Of a stretch of DNA of 64,000 nt, positions 1 through 8,237 are shown one piece after another. The stretch covers positions 1 through 64,000 of the forward strand of contig CAWUSK010000021.1 of assembly GCA_963925035.1 (NCBI GenBank), in the 5' to 3' direction. The position numbers and the translations under genes are program-made. This stretch comes from UBA4466 sp963925035. GTDB lineage: Bacteria > Bacteroidota > Bacteroidia > Flavobacteriales_D > Crocinitomicaceae. Each line of letters opens with the position of its first letter. Within the stretch, counting starts at the first letter, position 1. The notes beneath the pieces are model-generated. The model saw only the letters and a program-made list of their open reading frames with translations. It ran no database searches and had not been told where the DNA came from.

Positions 1-170
1 AACTTTCCTAATGGTGATTCTTCTTCAATTATTGAGACTGTTTGTTCTGTTTCGACTTGTTCAGTTGTGTTTTCTGACTCGTTTGGTGTGTTCTCAGTTT
101 CATTTGAACAAGAAATAAAAACTAAACTGACTAAAAGTGAAAGAGTAATTGTTAAAGTTGATTTTTTCAT
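1..170 (-). CDS. Putative lipoprotein, N-terminal part (runs off the window)
   Basis: The reading frame starts with ATG at 168-170 on the minus strand and stays open to the window edge, giving about 56 residues. It begins MKKSTLTITLSLLVSLVFIS followed by Cys21, a lipoprotein signal peptide with the lipobox Cys preceded by Ser. After the Cys comes a Glu/Thr/Asn-rich linker with no recognisable domain. It lies 81 bases downstream of the M48 protease gene on the same strand, so it could be the last gene of that transcript. The function cannot be told from the visible part. A lipid-anchored envelope protein is the safe inference. Confidence 0.7.
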   Translation of the reverse strand, partial: MKKSTLTITLSLLVSLVFISCSNETENTPNESENTTEQVETEQTVSIIEEESPLGK

Positions 171-251
171 AATATTGATTGTTATTAATTACCCATCACA
201 AGTTGCTAATAAGAACATCCCTATTAACCCCTAAAACACTCTTACTGTCTT

Positions 252-1184
252 CTACATCTGCTCCAAGACCGCAATTCTTTTTTCAATTGGCGGGTGAGTT
301 GCAAAAACCCCAGAAATGGAAGCCATAAATCCTTTTGTAGATTCGCTGTTGTCGATAAACATTTGTTTTACGTCGTCGCTTTTTGCTTCAATGTCAGAGT
401 TTCCAGAAATTTGGCGCAAAGCATTTGCCATTGCCAAAGGATTTTTTGTCATTTCCACAGCTCCTGCATCAGCGAGGTATTCGCGTTTTCTAGAAAGTGC
501 AAATTTAAATACCATGGATAATAGGTAAACTACTGCAGCAATGGCCAGCATCACAAGAATTGCAGCGCCACCGTTGTCTTTACCGTTGTTTTTTCGTCTT
601 CCAGCACCGCCATACAATACAGAACGGAAAAGCATTTGAACTGCAAAGGCAAAGATTCCCACAAAAATGATAGTGATGATGAGCAAGCGCACATCTTTAT
701 TTCTAATATGCGTTAACTCATGCGCAATAACACCTTCCAATTCTTGATCGTTTAACTTTTCAATAATTCCGCGTGTCAATGTAACCGAAAATGTTTTTTC
801 GTTAATTCCAGAAGCAAAAGCATTCAATGCATCAGATTCAATAATGAACAGTTTCGGCATTGTCATTCCAACCGACATGCATAAATTCTCTGTCAAATTG
901 TAGATGCGCATGTTCTCTTTTCGTTCCAAAGGCTTCGAATTCGTCGCCATTTGAATGAGTGAAGAGTGAGTTGCAAAAGCAATCAAAAACCAGATGATTA
1001 CGCCAGCAACTACAAACGGAATGTACGTTAGAAAACGGTAATTAACTTCACTCCATTCGGGTTGAAACATAAAGACACAAAATGCATAAACCGCTACAAA
1101 AATCAGTAGCGGAAATGCAATCAGTAAAAGGGCAGAACGGCTGTTGTTTCTGCTAATTTGAGCATGTAAACCAACGTATTTCAT
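252..1184 (-). CDS. htpX: M48 family zinc metalloprotease, HtpX-like
   Basis: An integral membrane zinc protease of the M48 (HtpX/Ste24) family, 310 residues, close to the usual HtpX length. The zinc motif HELTH is at residues 155-159, and the downstream SRKREYLADAGA segment supplies the third ligand, Glu235. Hydrophobic segments lie at about 20-40 and 52-70 before the catalytic motif and at about 165-185 and 207-230 after it, the HtpX arrangement with the active site on the cytoplasmic face. HtpX proteases degrade misfolded membrane proteins. The gene follows a LemA gene by 7 bases on the same strand, a pairing common in bacteria. Function is inferred from family and context; the enzyme class is secure. 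Confidence 0.93.
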   Translation of the reverse strand: MKYVGLHAQISRNNSRSALLLIAFPLLIFVAVYAFCVFMFQPEWSEVNYRFLTYIPFVVAGVIIWFLIAFATHSSLIQMATNSKPLERKENMRIYNLTENLCMSVGMTMPKLFIIESDALNAFASGINEKTFSVTLTRGIIEKLNDQELEGVIAHELTHIRNKDVRLLIITIIFVGIFAFAVQMLFRSVLYGGAGRRKNNGKDNGGAAILVMLAIAAVVYLLSMVFKFALSRKREYLADAGAVEMTKNPLAMANALRQISGNSDIEAKSDDVKQMFIDNSESTKGFMASISGVFATHPPIEKRIAVLEQM

Positions 1185-1191
1185 TCAATCA

Positions 1192-1755
1192 TTAGAATTT
1201 TACTTCTGGAGCTACGTCCATTTGTGCACGACCAGCATCACCTAAATCGAACATAGGTTGAACTGTATATTTCTTAATTCCAGCAACAATGTTTGTTGGA
1301 ATAGATTCCACAGCTGTATTGAATTCTTTTGTTGAAGAGTTGAAGAAACGACGTACCGCAGCCAATTTGTTTTCAATGTCAGAAATTTCAGTTTGCAAAT
1401 GCATGAAATTCGTGCTTGCTTTTAAGTCAGGGTAAGCTTCTACCTGAATTTGGAATGCGCTCATTGCAGCACCTAACTCTTTTTCAGCGGCAATTTTATC
1501 ATTAACACCTGAAGCTCCCATTGCTTTGGAACGCGCTTCTGTAACACGAGTCAAAACACCACTCTCATGCTCCATGTAACCTTTTACAGCTCCCATCAAT
1601 TGTGGAATCAAGTCGTGTCGTTGTTTTAATTGTACATCAATGTCAGCAAATGCATTTTCACGGTTGTTTTTTAACGCAACTAATCTGTTGTTTGCTGAAA
1701 TGTACCAAAGGATAAGAATTAAGAAAATTCCTCCTGCTACCAATAATCCGATCAT
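1192..1755 (-). CDS. lemA: LemA family membrane protein
   Basis: A 187-residue protein with one N-terminal transmembrane helix (about residues 2-20) and a long helical body containing the family signatures RHDLIPQLMGAVKGY and ENKLAAVRRFFNSSTKEFN. The helix is expected to anchor the protein with a helical-bundle domain in the periplasm. LemA proteins lack a firmly assigned biochemical role and often neighbour HtpX or TPM-domain genes. Here it is the first gene of a lemA-htpX operon, 7 bases apart. A TTG-N19-TACCTTTA promoter-like sequence lies just upstream. Family assignment is strong; the function is unknown. Confidence 0.93.
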   Translation of the reverse strand: MIGLLVAGGIFLILILWYISANNRLVALKNNRENAFADIDVQLKQRHDLIPQLMGAVKGYMEHESGVLTRVTEARSKAMGASGVNDKIAAEKELGAAMSAFQIQVEAYPDLKASTNFMHLQTEISDIENKLAAVRRFFNSSTKEFNTAVESIPTNIVAGIKKYTVQPMFDLGDAGRAQMDVAPEVKF

Positions 1756-1778
1756 TTTTTAAGTTTAAATTGTTTAGT

Positions 1779-1808
1779 TAAAGGTAGAATTATTTTGAAT
1801 ATGCACAA
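1779..1808 (-). promoter_or_regulatory. Candidate Bacteroidota promoter of lemA-htpX
   Basis: On the minus strand TTG (1806-1808) is followed after 19 bases by TACCTTTA (1779-1786). This is one base from the Bacteroidota -7 consensus TAnnTTTG with a -33 TTG at normal spacing, and it lies 23 bases before the lemA start. Inference from motif match only. Confidence 0.5.
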
Positions 1809-1987
1809 CAGGCGTAAATTCAGCAAACTCATTATTTATGATTTTTTATCTAAAAATTGAAATAGGCCAATTGAATGTTTTTTTAATTAACTTTTATCTA
1901 ACTTGTCAGTCTTACGCATGAAACTAAAAATTAATCAAAAAATTATTCAATTTGGCGGCAGTTGAATAATCGGACAGCATTTTCTGA

Positions 1988-2344
1988 TTTGCATTTAAGC
2001 ACCTCAGAAATGAGATTTCCGCGAAAGATATTGTACAAGAAACGGTTGCAAAAGTGTGGTCAAAGCATGAAAACATCAACGCTGAAAAAGTAAAGTCTTA
2101 TTTGTTTACAAAGGCTTACGATGCAATTTTAGATTGGGTGAAAATTGAAAAAGGATCAGGAGGCATTTTGGCTTTATCGCCATATACAGGAATGCACAAT
2201 TCGATTGCGCCAATGACTAAATTTAGGAGTAACAAAACGAAGATAGAGGTGGATTTTCAAACAATACAAGATCAAGAAAGTGAACGCCGAGGCTTTCATT
2301 TACAAATCGGAAAGTTTGAGGTCTCGAGGAACAAGCGCCGTTAA
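1988..2344 (+). pseudogene. Remnant of an ECF RNA polymerase sigma factor (region 2)
   Basis: The plus-strand frame running through 1988-2344 encodes AKDIVQETVAKVW at about 2021-2059 and EKVKSYLFTKAYDAILDW shortly after (to about 2140). These are hallmarks of sigma-70 region 2 of ECF factors: the DIVQ(E/D)x(F)xKxW helix and the KVKSYLFT-type helix before the -10 recognition helix. The N-terminal part is missing, because a stop precedes at 1985-1987. After about position 2150 the sequence no longer resembles a sigma factor and region 4 is absent. An apparent 96-residue ORF with a GTG start at 2054 is therefore best read as debris of a truncated gene, not a live protein. Confidence 0.65.
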
Positions 2345-2540
2345 AGCTTCGTGAAGCGTTTGGACCAAAACAACCTCGGCAGTTTTAGCACCTGTTGGCA
2401 CAAAAATATCAGCTTCTAAAAACTCACCGTCACGCATTGGAATTAGAATGTTATTATACGTTGTTATAATACGTTGATGTCATTTGATAAAATGCCGAAA
2501 CACCTAAAATAGGGGTGAATGCAAGTAGTAGATGTTTCAT
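2300..2540 (-). pseudogene. Remnant of a peptidase S15 / CocE-type hydrolase (5' end, frameshifted)
   Basis: On the minus strand an ATG at 2538-2540 opens a signal-peptide-like start (MKHLLLAFTPILGVSAF) that hits stops after 28 codons. One frame over, the reading continues YNNILIPMRDGEFLEADIF and VPTGAKTAEVVLVQT, the typical N-terminal beta-strand segment of X-Pro dipeptidyl-peptidase/CocE hydrolases (IPMRDG, then D-(V/I)-(F/Y)-x-P). A 13-bp tandem duplication at 2449-2474 explains the frame change; removing one copy restores a single frame. Similarity ends at about 2370 and the reading stops at 2300, so only the first ~60 residues of a protein usually over 500 residues long remain. Family call is by motif recognition. 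Confidence 0.55.
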
Positions 2541-2646
2541 TGAAAAGCGTTGTTATGTGCTTCATCGCTCAGTAAATTTATTTAGATTTCCCTTGTTTTT
2601 GGATTACATCCGTTATATTTACTATTCTTAAAAAGAAACCTACCCC
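2345..2646. other. Degenerate region before the SpoIIM-type operon
   Basis: Apart from the hydrolase remnant on the minus strand (to 2540), the remaining ~105 bases hold no ORF or RNA that I can identify. The sequence TTATATTTACTATTC at about 2612-2626 loosely resembles a -7 element (TATATTTA) and could drive the downstream operon. That is weak evidence. Confidence 0.4.
2449..2474. repeat. 13-bp tandem duplication that breaks the S15-like frame
   Basis: Two adjacent 13-mers, TGTTATTATACGT (2449-2461) and TGTTATAATACGT (2462-2474), differ at one base. Deleting one copy joins the signal peptide and the IPMRDG segment of the minus-strand hydrolase remnant in one frame. Seen directly in the sequence. 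Confidence 0.85.
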
Positions 2647-4566
2647 TTGAAGGAAACATCGTTCATAAATCAGAATAAAGAAAAGTGGAATCGTTTCGAA
2701 AAACTTTACGAGTCGCAATCAAACGACCCTGAAGAATTGAGCGATTTGTACATGGATATCACCGATGATTTGAGCTATGCACAAACGTTTTATAGAAGAA
2801 GAACCGTTCGGGTTTATTTGAATCAATTAGCACAACGGGTTTACACAGGGGTTCACAAGCAAAAGGGAGAATCGTTTAGCAAGTTTATAACCGTTTGGAA
2901 AACGTCTTTGCCTTTGGAAATTTACCGTTCCAGAAAAAATTTACTCTTCGCGCTAGTCATTTTTATGGTTTACATGATGATTGGTATGGCTACCACGTAC
3001 ATCGACCCTGATTTTCCGAGAGTGGTGTTGGGAGACGGTTATGTGAACATGACTTTGCAAAACATTCAAGACGGAAATCCGCTGAAGGTCTATGAAACGA
3101 CAGACCAAATGGCAATGTTTGTGCAAATTACCACGAACAATATGAAAGTGGCTTTTCTCACCTTTTTTGTCGGTTTTTTCTTTACAATAGGAACACATTT
3201 ATTGCTTTTTTACAACGGTGTAATGTTGGGAGCGTTTCAGTATTTCTTTCATGCAAAAGGATTACTTATCACAAGTTTTTTAGGGATTTGGATCCACGGT
3301 GCATTCGAAATTTCAGCAATTGTTTTGGCTGGAGGAGCAGGAATTACAGCAGGAAACGGTTTACTTTTCCCTAAAAGCTATACGCGCATTCAATCGTTAC
3401 AACTTTCGACAAAACGAGGATTAAAAATAATGATGAGCCTCGTTCCTTTTATCATTGCAGCTGGATTTTTAGAAAGTTTCGTAACAGCAAACTATCAGGT
3501 TTTACCAAATTGGTCTAAATGGGCGTTAATCTTATTTTCATTTGCAATAATTCTTTTTTTCTATGTGTTTTACCCAATGTATGTGGCCCGAAAACATCCA
3601 GAATTGCTGAATAAAGAAGAGGTCGGGAACTTTACTTTACGCAAAGAATTCAACTTTGAAAAAATCAGAACAATTGGAGAAGTTATAGCGGATGCATTTC
3701 GTTTGTACAGAGCTGAGTTTGTCAAATTCACCAAAATAAATGGACTAATCGTTCTACCTATCATCTTTACAGTTGTGCTTTTACAAGATGTGAATCACTA
3801 CGATTTACAAAAAACAGAATACTATTTCGATTGGGCAAGTCAACTGGAATTAATTATAGGATATGGATTTCATAACCTGCAAGACTTTATCGTATTTGGA
3901 GTTTGGACATTTATTTTCGCAATGATTTTCACTTCTGTTTTTTGGAGTGCATCCACCGTTGGTGAAGCGTTTTCATGGAAAAGCTTTTCCCTTTACCTGA
4001 AACAACGCTTTTTTGCCATTTGGTTGGGGAATTTGTTGATGATGTTAATCGTCTGTCTATTGCCCTTTTACTTTTTGCTTCCGGCACTGTTTTTACTTCC
4101 ATTGTTCTATTTAAACGCTGCAACAATGGCACTTTCACCTTTAAAACGAAAAGGGAAATTCGGTTTGGGATTTAGCTACAGCAGTAAACATTACGGAAAA
4201 TCATTGGTCGTACTATTGATTTTGCTTCTACTTACTGCAATGGTCATGCAACCGATTGCGTTGGTGTTTAGTATTCATCAAGGCTGGGCAAATGAGCCGA
4301 TGGTTAGAGATGTTTTGGATATGGTAGCAGATTTTGTGAAACGCATCGCGCAAGTGTTTGTGGCGGGTGATGATTACATGGTTTGGAGCAATGGATTTAG
4401 ACAGATAATATATATCTTGTTTATGATGGGTGTTCTTCCGCTGTTGATAATGACGATGGCACTAGGTTATTACAGTGAAAGAGAGAAAACCGAAGCATTT
4501 GGGTTGCGCAAAGAATTCGAAAAATTTGGGAAAAGAAGTAGAATAAAAGAAACATCCGTTGATTAA
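2647..4566 (+). CDS. SpoIIM (stage II sporulation M)-like membrane protein with a second membrane domain
   Basis: A polytopic membrane protein of 639 residues. The first half (to about residue 320) matches the SpoIIM/DUF95 family: a soluble helical N-terminus, then transmembrane helices including the conserved GVMLGAFQYFF and GIWIHGAFEISAIVLAGGAG segments. The second half (about 345-620) is another set of five or six membrane helices without a family I can name. The start is TTG at 2647; the first in-frame ATG comes only at codon 36, inside a conserved-looking region. It heads a five-gene operon. The second gene overlaps its stop by 8 bases. In Bacteroidota this family regularly accompanies RDD, MoxR and DUF58 genes; sporulation is not implied. 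The biochemical role is unknown. Confidence 0.85.
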   Translation: MKETSFINQNKEKWNRFEKLYESQSNDPEELSDLYMDITDDLSYAQTFYRRRTVRVYLNQLAQRVYTGVHKQKGESFSKFITVWKTSLPLEIYRSRKNLLFALVIFMVYMMIGMATTYIDPDFPRVVLGDGYVNMTLQNIQDGNPLKVYETTDQMAMFVQITTNNMKVAFLTFFVGFFFTIGTHLLLFYNGVMLGAFQYFFHAKGLLITSFLGIWIHGAFEISAIVLAGGAGITAGNGLLFPKSYTRIQSLQLSTKRGLKIMMSLVPFIIAAGFLESFVTANYQVLPNWSKWALILFSFAIILFFYVFYPMYVARKHPELLNKEEVGNFTLRKEFNFEKIRTIGEVIADAFRLYRAEFVKFTKINGLIVLPIIFTVVLLQDVNHYDLQKTEYYFDWASQLELIIGYGFHNLQDFIVFGVWTFIFAMIFTSVFWSASTVGEAFSWKSFSLYLKQRFFAIWLGNLLMMLIVCLLPFYFLLPALFLLPLFYLNAATMALSPLKRKGKFGLGFSYSSKHYGKSLVVLLILLLLTAMVMQPIALVFSIHQGWANEPMVRDVLDMVADFVKRIAQVFVAGDDYMVWSNGFRQIIYILFMMGVLPLLIMTMALGYYSEREKTEAFGLRKEFEKFGKRSRIKETSVD

Positions 4567-5431
4567 ATCAATCTTACATACCTTGCTTTTGGTTGTTCCC
4601 TTTTTATTAAGGGCGCAAGGGGAGAAAGAAACAACTTGGAAAAAGGAAAAAGACTTCCTCGAATACAAAAAAACGGACAAGTACGAAGGTCCTGAAGATT
4701 GGTATGGTTCTTATCCTGCCGATATGAAGTCGGAAGACAATTCAAATGGAGCGAATTCTGGAAACGGAAATCAAGGTTATCAGGGAATACAATATACGCC
4801 TCAACAAATACAAAAAGACAGAAAAAAACGGTACAGAGGATTTGACCGTGGTGGTGGACAAGGGACTGTTCCGTACGACCCAAAAGTGAAAGATCCTGAA
4901 CCCATTGAAATTCCAGATATTGACGCCCCGGACATTGATTTGCCAGATGTTGATTTACCAACTCCTTCCATTTCTGCTGGAGTTTGGAAAGTGTTGTTAT
5001 TTATTCTGATTGGCGCTGCTATATTTATGATCGCTTACTTTCTTATTAAAAATAAAAAAGCACCGAACGCCCGAGTTGTTATTGATGTCGAAGACGATTG
5101 GAACCCAGAAGTGATTTCCAAAACCGAATTGGAATTGCGCTTAGAGTCTGCGGTACTGGATGAAAACTATAGAGAATGTGTGCGCATTTATTTCACTTTT
5201 ATCCTCAAAGAGTTGATTCGAAAATCGTGGATTTATTGGAAACGAGAAAAAACAAATTACCACTATGTACTTGAAATGCACAAGCGTGAAAATGCTTCTC
5301 ATTTTAATGAATGCGTTCGTGTATACGACATTGTTTGGTATGGCGATTACCAAATTGACAAAGAAATTTTTGAGCTATTGCAACCTACGTTTAAAAACTA
5401 TTACAAATCCTTGGATCCCGTAAATGAATAA
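4559..5431 (+). CDS. DUF4129 domain-containing membrane protein
   Basis: A 290-residue protein starting at TTG (4559), inside the end of the SpoIIM-like gene. An N-terminal signal peptide (about 1-20, ending LLRAQ) is followed by a charged, Gly/Asn-rich linker. A Pro-Asp repeat at 119-134 (PDIDAPDIDLPDVDLP) precedes a transmembrane helix at about 142-163. The C-terminal cytoplasmic domain of about 110 residues carries the DUF4129 pattern (YRECVRIYFTFILKELIRKS). DUF4129 proteins are found next to MoxR/DUF58 genes or fused to transglutaminase-like domains. Overlap on both sides suggests translational coupling. A role as an envelope component of the MoxR cluster is inference. Confidence 0.85.
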   Translation: MIKSILHTLLLVVPFLLRAQGEKETTWKKEKDFLEYKKTDKYEGPEDWYGSYPADMKSEDNSNGANSGNGNQGYQGIQYTPQQIQKDRKKRYRGFDRGGGQGTVPYDPKVKDPEPIEIPDIDAPDIDLPDVDLPTPSISAGVWKVLLFILIGAAIFMIAYFLIKNKKAPNARVVIDVEDDWNPEVISKTELELRLESAVLDENYRECVRIYFTFILKELIRKSWIYWKREKTNYHYVLEMHKRENASHFNECVRVYDIVWYGDYQIDKEIFELLQPTFKNYYKSLDPVNE

Positions 5432-7118
5432 GCAAACGAAAATAGGGGTTGTTGCAGGAATCATTGTCGCGATGTTCTTGCTCGTTTGGCTGTTTTCGAG
5501 TGGAGAAAACTCGGAAAAAGAAAAACGCGCAAAATTCGTTTCTTCGAATTGGAGCAGCCGCTTTCAAGTGGACGATAAAAAACCCATGGGTTTGTATTTG
5601 CTCACGGCACTTACACAAGCGCATTTAGATTCTAACCATCAAGTGTCTGTGGTAACGGATTGGATTGACATGGACTCCATTTTTGAAAAGGATACGAGTA
5701 ATAAAACGTTTTTCTTTGTCGGCAATAATTTTGGATTGCAAAACAGTGAAATCGACACCATACTTTCGGAAGTGAAAAAAGGATCGAGCCTGTTTTTAAG
5801 TTTCAACGATTTAACGGAGAACTTATTCCCAAAACTCTTCTACCAGTATGAAACAACCTATGATTATAGTGATTATGTGAATGTGTTTACGAAAAAGCAT
5901 AAGTACAAAATGATTAATCTATTTCAAAACGATACAATTGCGACAGAATGGAAAGCGTTTGACAAAATTGAATCCTTGAACAAGCATGAATCGCTTTCGT
6001 CATTCATGGAAATGTCAAATTTCATAAAAGTGAAATACGGTGAAGGATACTTGTTCTTTCATTCTAATCCAGAAATGTTTTACAACTATCAAATAAAGCG
6101 TTTGCCTGGATTCAAATATGCTGAATTTATATTGAACCAATTGTCTTCTGAACAGGATGTTTATTTGCTAGAATTAGGCCGTTTGACAGACAATTATGGC
6201 AATCAGGATGTCGATGACAATTCAGGTGCCAATGGAAAAGTAGACGACAGTTATTTTAAACTCCTTTTCCAGAACCCAACATTGTTAACGGCAATGTTAT
6301 TGAGCATTTTGGGAATTCTTTTGTTTATTATTTTTAGATCAAAAAGAACACAACCTGTTGTTCCTTACATCAGCAAAAAGAAGGATATGACCTTGGCGTT
6401 TACCGAAACCATTACTTCGATTTACTTTGCAAAACGTCAACCTTACGGCTTATTGCAAGTGCAACGTAAGAACTTTTATGCAACAATTCAAAAACACTTT
6501 TTCATTGATTTAAATAGAGGTTCAGACCACAAAGTTTTGGATGTTTTAGCGGAAAAATGTAACATGCAACGTTCAGAAATTGATGAATTGGTGAACATGC
6601 TCGAGACAAAAGAAGCATTTTCTATCAACGATCAATACATCACGAATGTCAACAAAAAAATGCACGCGCTTTACAGAAAAATTGGTGTTATCACAGACAA
6701 GCTGAACGATAAATTGCAAGCGCGAGAAATGATTTTTCAGAGAGCTATGCCTTTGTCTTTCGTGTTGGTGCTGTCGGGAATTGGGTTGTTTATTCGTGGT
6801 ACGGTTTTCTTGATGAACTCTATTGGAGTGGGAATTGTCTTATGGCCAATCGGAATATTATTTGTGGTCTTAGGAATATTACGCGTGTCAAAACCTTACA
6901 TGAAAGTGAATGTAAAAACAATAGAATACTACTCGCCTTTCGGGAAAAAGTATAGTTTTGAAAAGGATGATTTGATATCGTCTGAATTAAAATCGAAAGG
7001 AGCAGTATTGAATTTTAAAGATAATAAACAGTTGATTATTAATTATTGGGACTTAAGTCGTTTTGATCAAAAGCAGTTTAAGCGATTCGTTTCCAAATTT
7101 CACAACCTCGAACTATGA
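5424..7118 (+). CDS. DUF4350 domain-containing membrane protein
   Basis: A 564-residue protein. After an N-terminal transmembrane helix (about 7-26) comes an extracytoplasmic domain of DUF4350 type with the FVGNNFGLQNSEIDTILSEV and KKGSSLFLSF segments. A second helix follows near residue 290 (LLTAMLLSILGILLFIIFRS), then a cytoplasmic helical region, and two more hydrophobic segments near 448-495. It overlaps the DUF4129 gene by 8 bases and the MoxR gene by 4 (ATGA). DUF4350 has a GATase-like fold with no known activity. The fixed order DUF4129-DUF4350-MoxR-DUF58 suggests one complex or pathway, which is inference. Confidence 0.85.
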   Translation: MNKQTKIGVVAGIIVAMFLLVWLFSSGENSEKEKRAKFVSSNWSSRFQVDDKKPMGLYLLTALTQAHLDSNHQVSVVTDWIDMDSIFEKDTSNKTFFFVGNNFGLQNSEIDTILSEVKKGSSLFLSFNDLTENLFPKLFYQYETTYDYSDYVNVFTKKHKYKMINLFQNDTIATEWKAFDKIESLNKHESLSSFMEMSNFIKVKYGEGYLFFHSNPEMFYNYQIKRLPGFKYAEFILNQLSSEQDVYLLELGRLTDNYGNQDVDDNSGANGKVDDSYFKLLFQNPTLLTAMLLSILGILLFIIFRSKRTQPVVPYISKKKDMTLAFTETITSIYFAKRQPYGLLQVQRKNFYATIQKHFFIDLNRGSDHKVLDVLAEKCNMQRSEIDELVNMLETKEAFSINDQYITNVNKKMHALYRKIGVITDKLNDKLQAREMIFQRAMPLSFVLVLSGIGLFIRGTVFLMNSIGVGIVLWPIGILFVVLGILRVSKPYMKVNVKTIEYYSPFGKKYSFEKDDLISSELKSKGAVLNFKDNKQLIINYWDLSRFDQKQFKRFVSKFHNLEL

Positions 7119-8236
7119 TGAATGAAGATGTAAATAACCCTGAAGGGAATCAAATCCCGTCTATACCGAACGTGACTACAGAGAATTCTGAATACATGCC
7201 GAAAGAGGAAACTCCGGCGGAAGAAACTACAGTGGTTCCAGCGGCAGAAACTGCGGCACAATCTTACGGTTTTGAGCGGAAAAATGCCGATTTATTGTGG
7301 GTAGCCCAAAAAGTAAGTGATGTCCGCGCAGAGTTGTCAAAATTTGTAATTGGACAAGCGCAAATGGTGGATTTACTATTAACGGGAATTTTCTCAAACG
7401 GACATATTTTGTTAGAAGGAGTTCCTGGAGTTGCAAAAACCTTATCGGCGAAAGTACTTTCTAAGTCCTTGAATGTTGATTTTTCAAGAATTCAGTTTAC
7501 TCCAGATATGATGCCTTCCGATGTAATTGGAACGTCTGTTTTTAACATGAAAGATGGAGAATTCTCTTTCCGAAAAGGACCAATTTTCTCAAACATTGTG
7601 TTGATTGATGAAATCAACCGCGCTCCTGCAAAAACGCAAGCGGCCTTGTTTGAAGTAATGGAAGAACGTCAAATCACCTACGATGGAACGGAATATCCAA
7701 TGGCATTTCCATTTTTAATTATCGCTACGCAAAACCCAATTGAACAAGAGGGAACATACAATTTACCGGAAGCACAATTGGACAGGTTCTTATTTAAAAT
7801 TAAGTTGGATTATCCGCAATTGCACGAAGAGGAAGAAATCTTGCACCGTTACAAGAACGAAATCAAAACTCCAAGTTTTGATAGCATAACGAAGGTGTTT
7901 ACGTCGGATGAAATTCAAAAAATTCAAGACGCCGTTGAAAAGGTAATTGTAGAAGATAATTTAGTGAAATACATCGCTGCAATAACGCACAAAACACGTA
8001 ATCACGGAAAAATATACTTGGGCGGATCTCCAAGAGCATCTTTATCAATTATTAAATCTGCAAAGGCAATTGCTGCCATTCGAGGACGTGATTTCGTAAC
8101 GCCAGACGACATTCAATTTGTAGCAGTACACGTATTGAATCACCGTTTAATATTAACACCAGAAGCAGAAATGGAAGGCGTATTAACGGAAGATGTAATT
8201 ATGGAGATAATGAAAACAATAGAAGTACCAAGATAA
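7115..8236 (+). CDS. MoxR family AAA+ ATPase
   Basis: A cytoplasmic AAA+ ATPase, 373 residues, of the MoxR group, thought to act as chaperones that mature or activate partner proteins. Walker A is GVPGVAKT at residues 102-109 and Walker B LIDE at 163-166, followed by the MoxR signature INRAPAKTQAALFEVMEERQ. Sensor-1 is ATQNP, then the conserved YNLPEAQLDRFLFK segment. The first 50 residues are a Pro/Glu/Thr-rich tail outside the conserved core. Its ATG overlaps the DUF4350 stop, and the DUF58 gene follows one base after its stop. The DUF58 protein is the expected partner. No VWA-domain (BatA/BatB-type) genes are in this cluster. Confidence 0.93.
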   Translation: MMNEDVNNPEGNQIPSIPNVTTENSEYMPKEETPAEETTVVPAAETAAQSYGFERKNADLLWVAQKVSDVRAELSKFVIGQAQMVDLLLTGIFSNGHILLEGVPGVAKTLSAKVLSKSLNVDFSRIQFTPDMMPSDVIGTSVFNMKDGEFSFRKGPIFSNIVLIDEINRAPAKTQAALFEVMEERQITYDGTEYPMAFPFLIIATQNPIEQEGTYNLPEAQLDRFLFKIKLDYPQLHEEEEILHRYKNEIKTPSFDSITKVFTSDEIQKIQDAVEKVIVEDNLVKYIAAITHKTRNHGKIYLGGSPRASLSIIKSAKAIAAIRGRDFVTPDDIQFVAVHVLNHRLILTPEAEMEGVLTEDVIMEIMKTIEVPR

Positions 8237-8237
8237 G

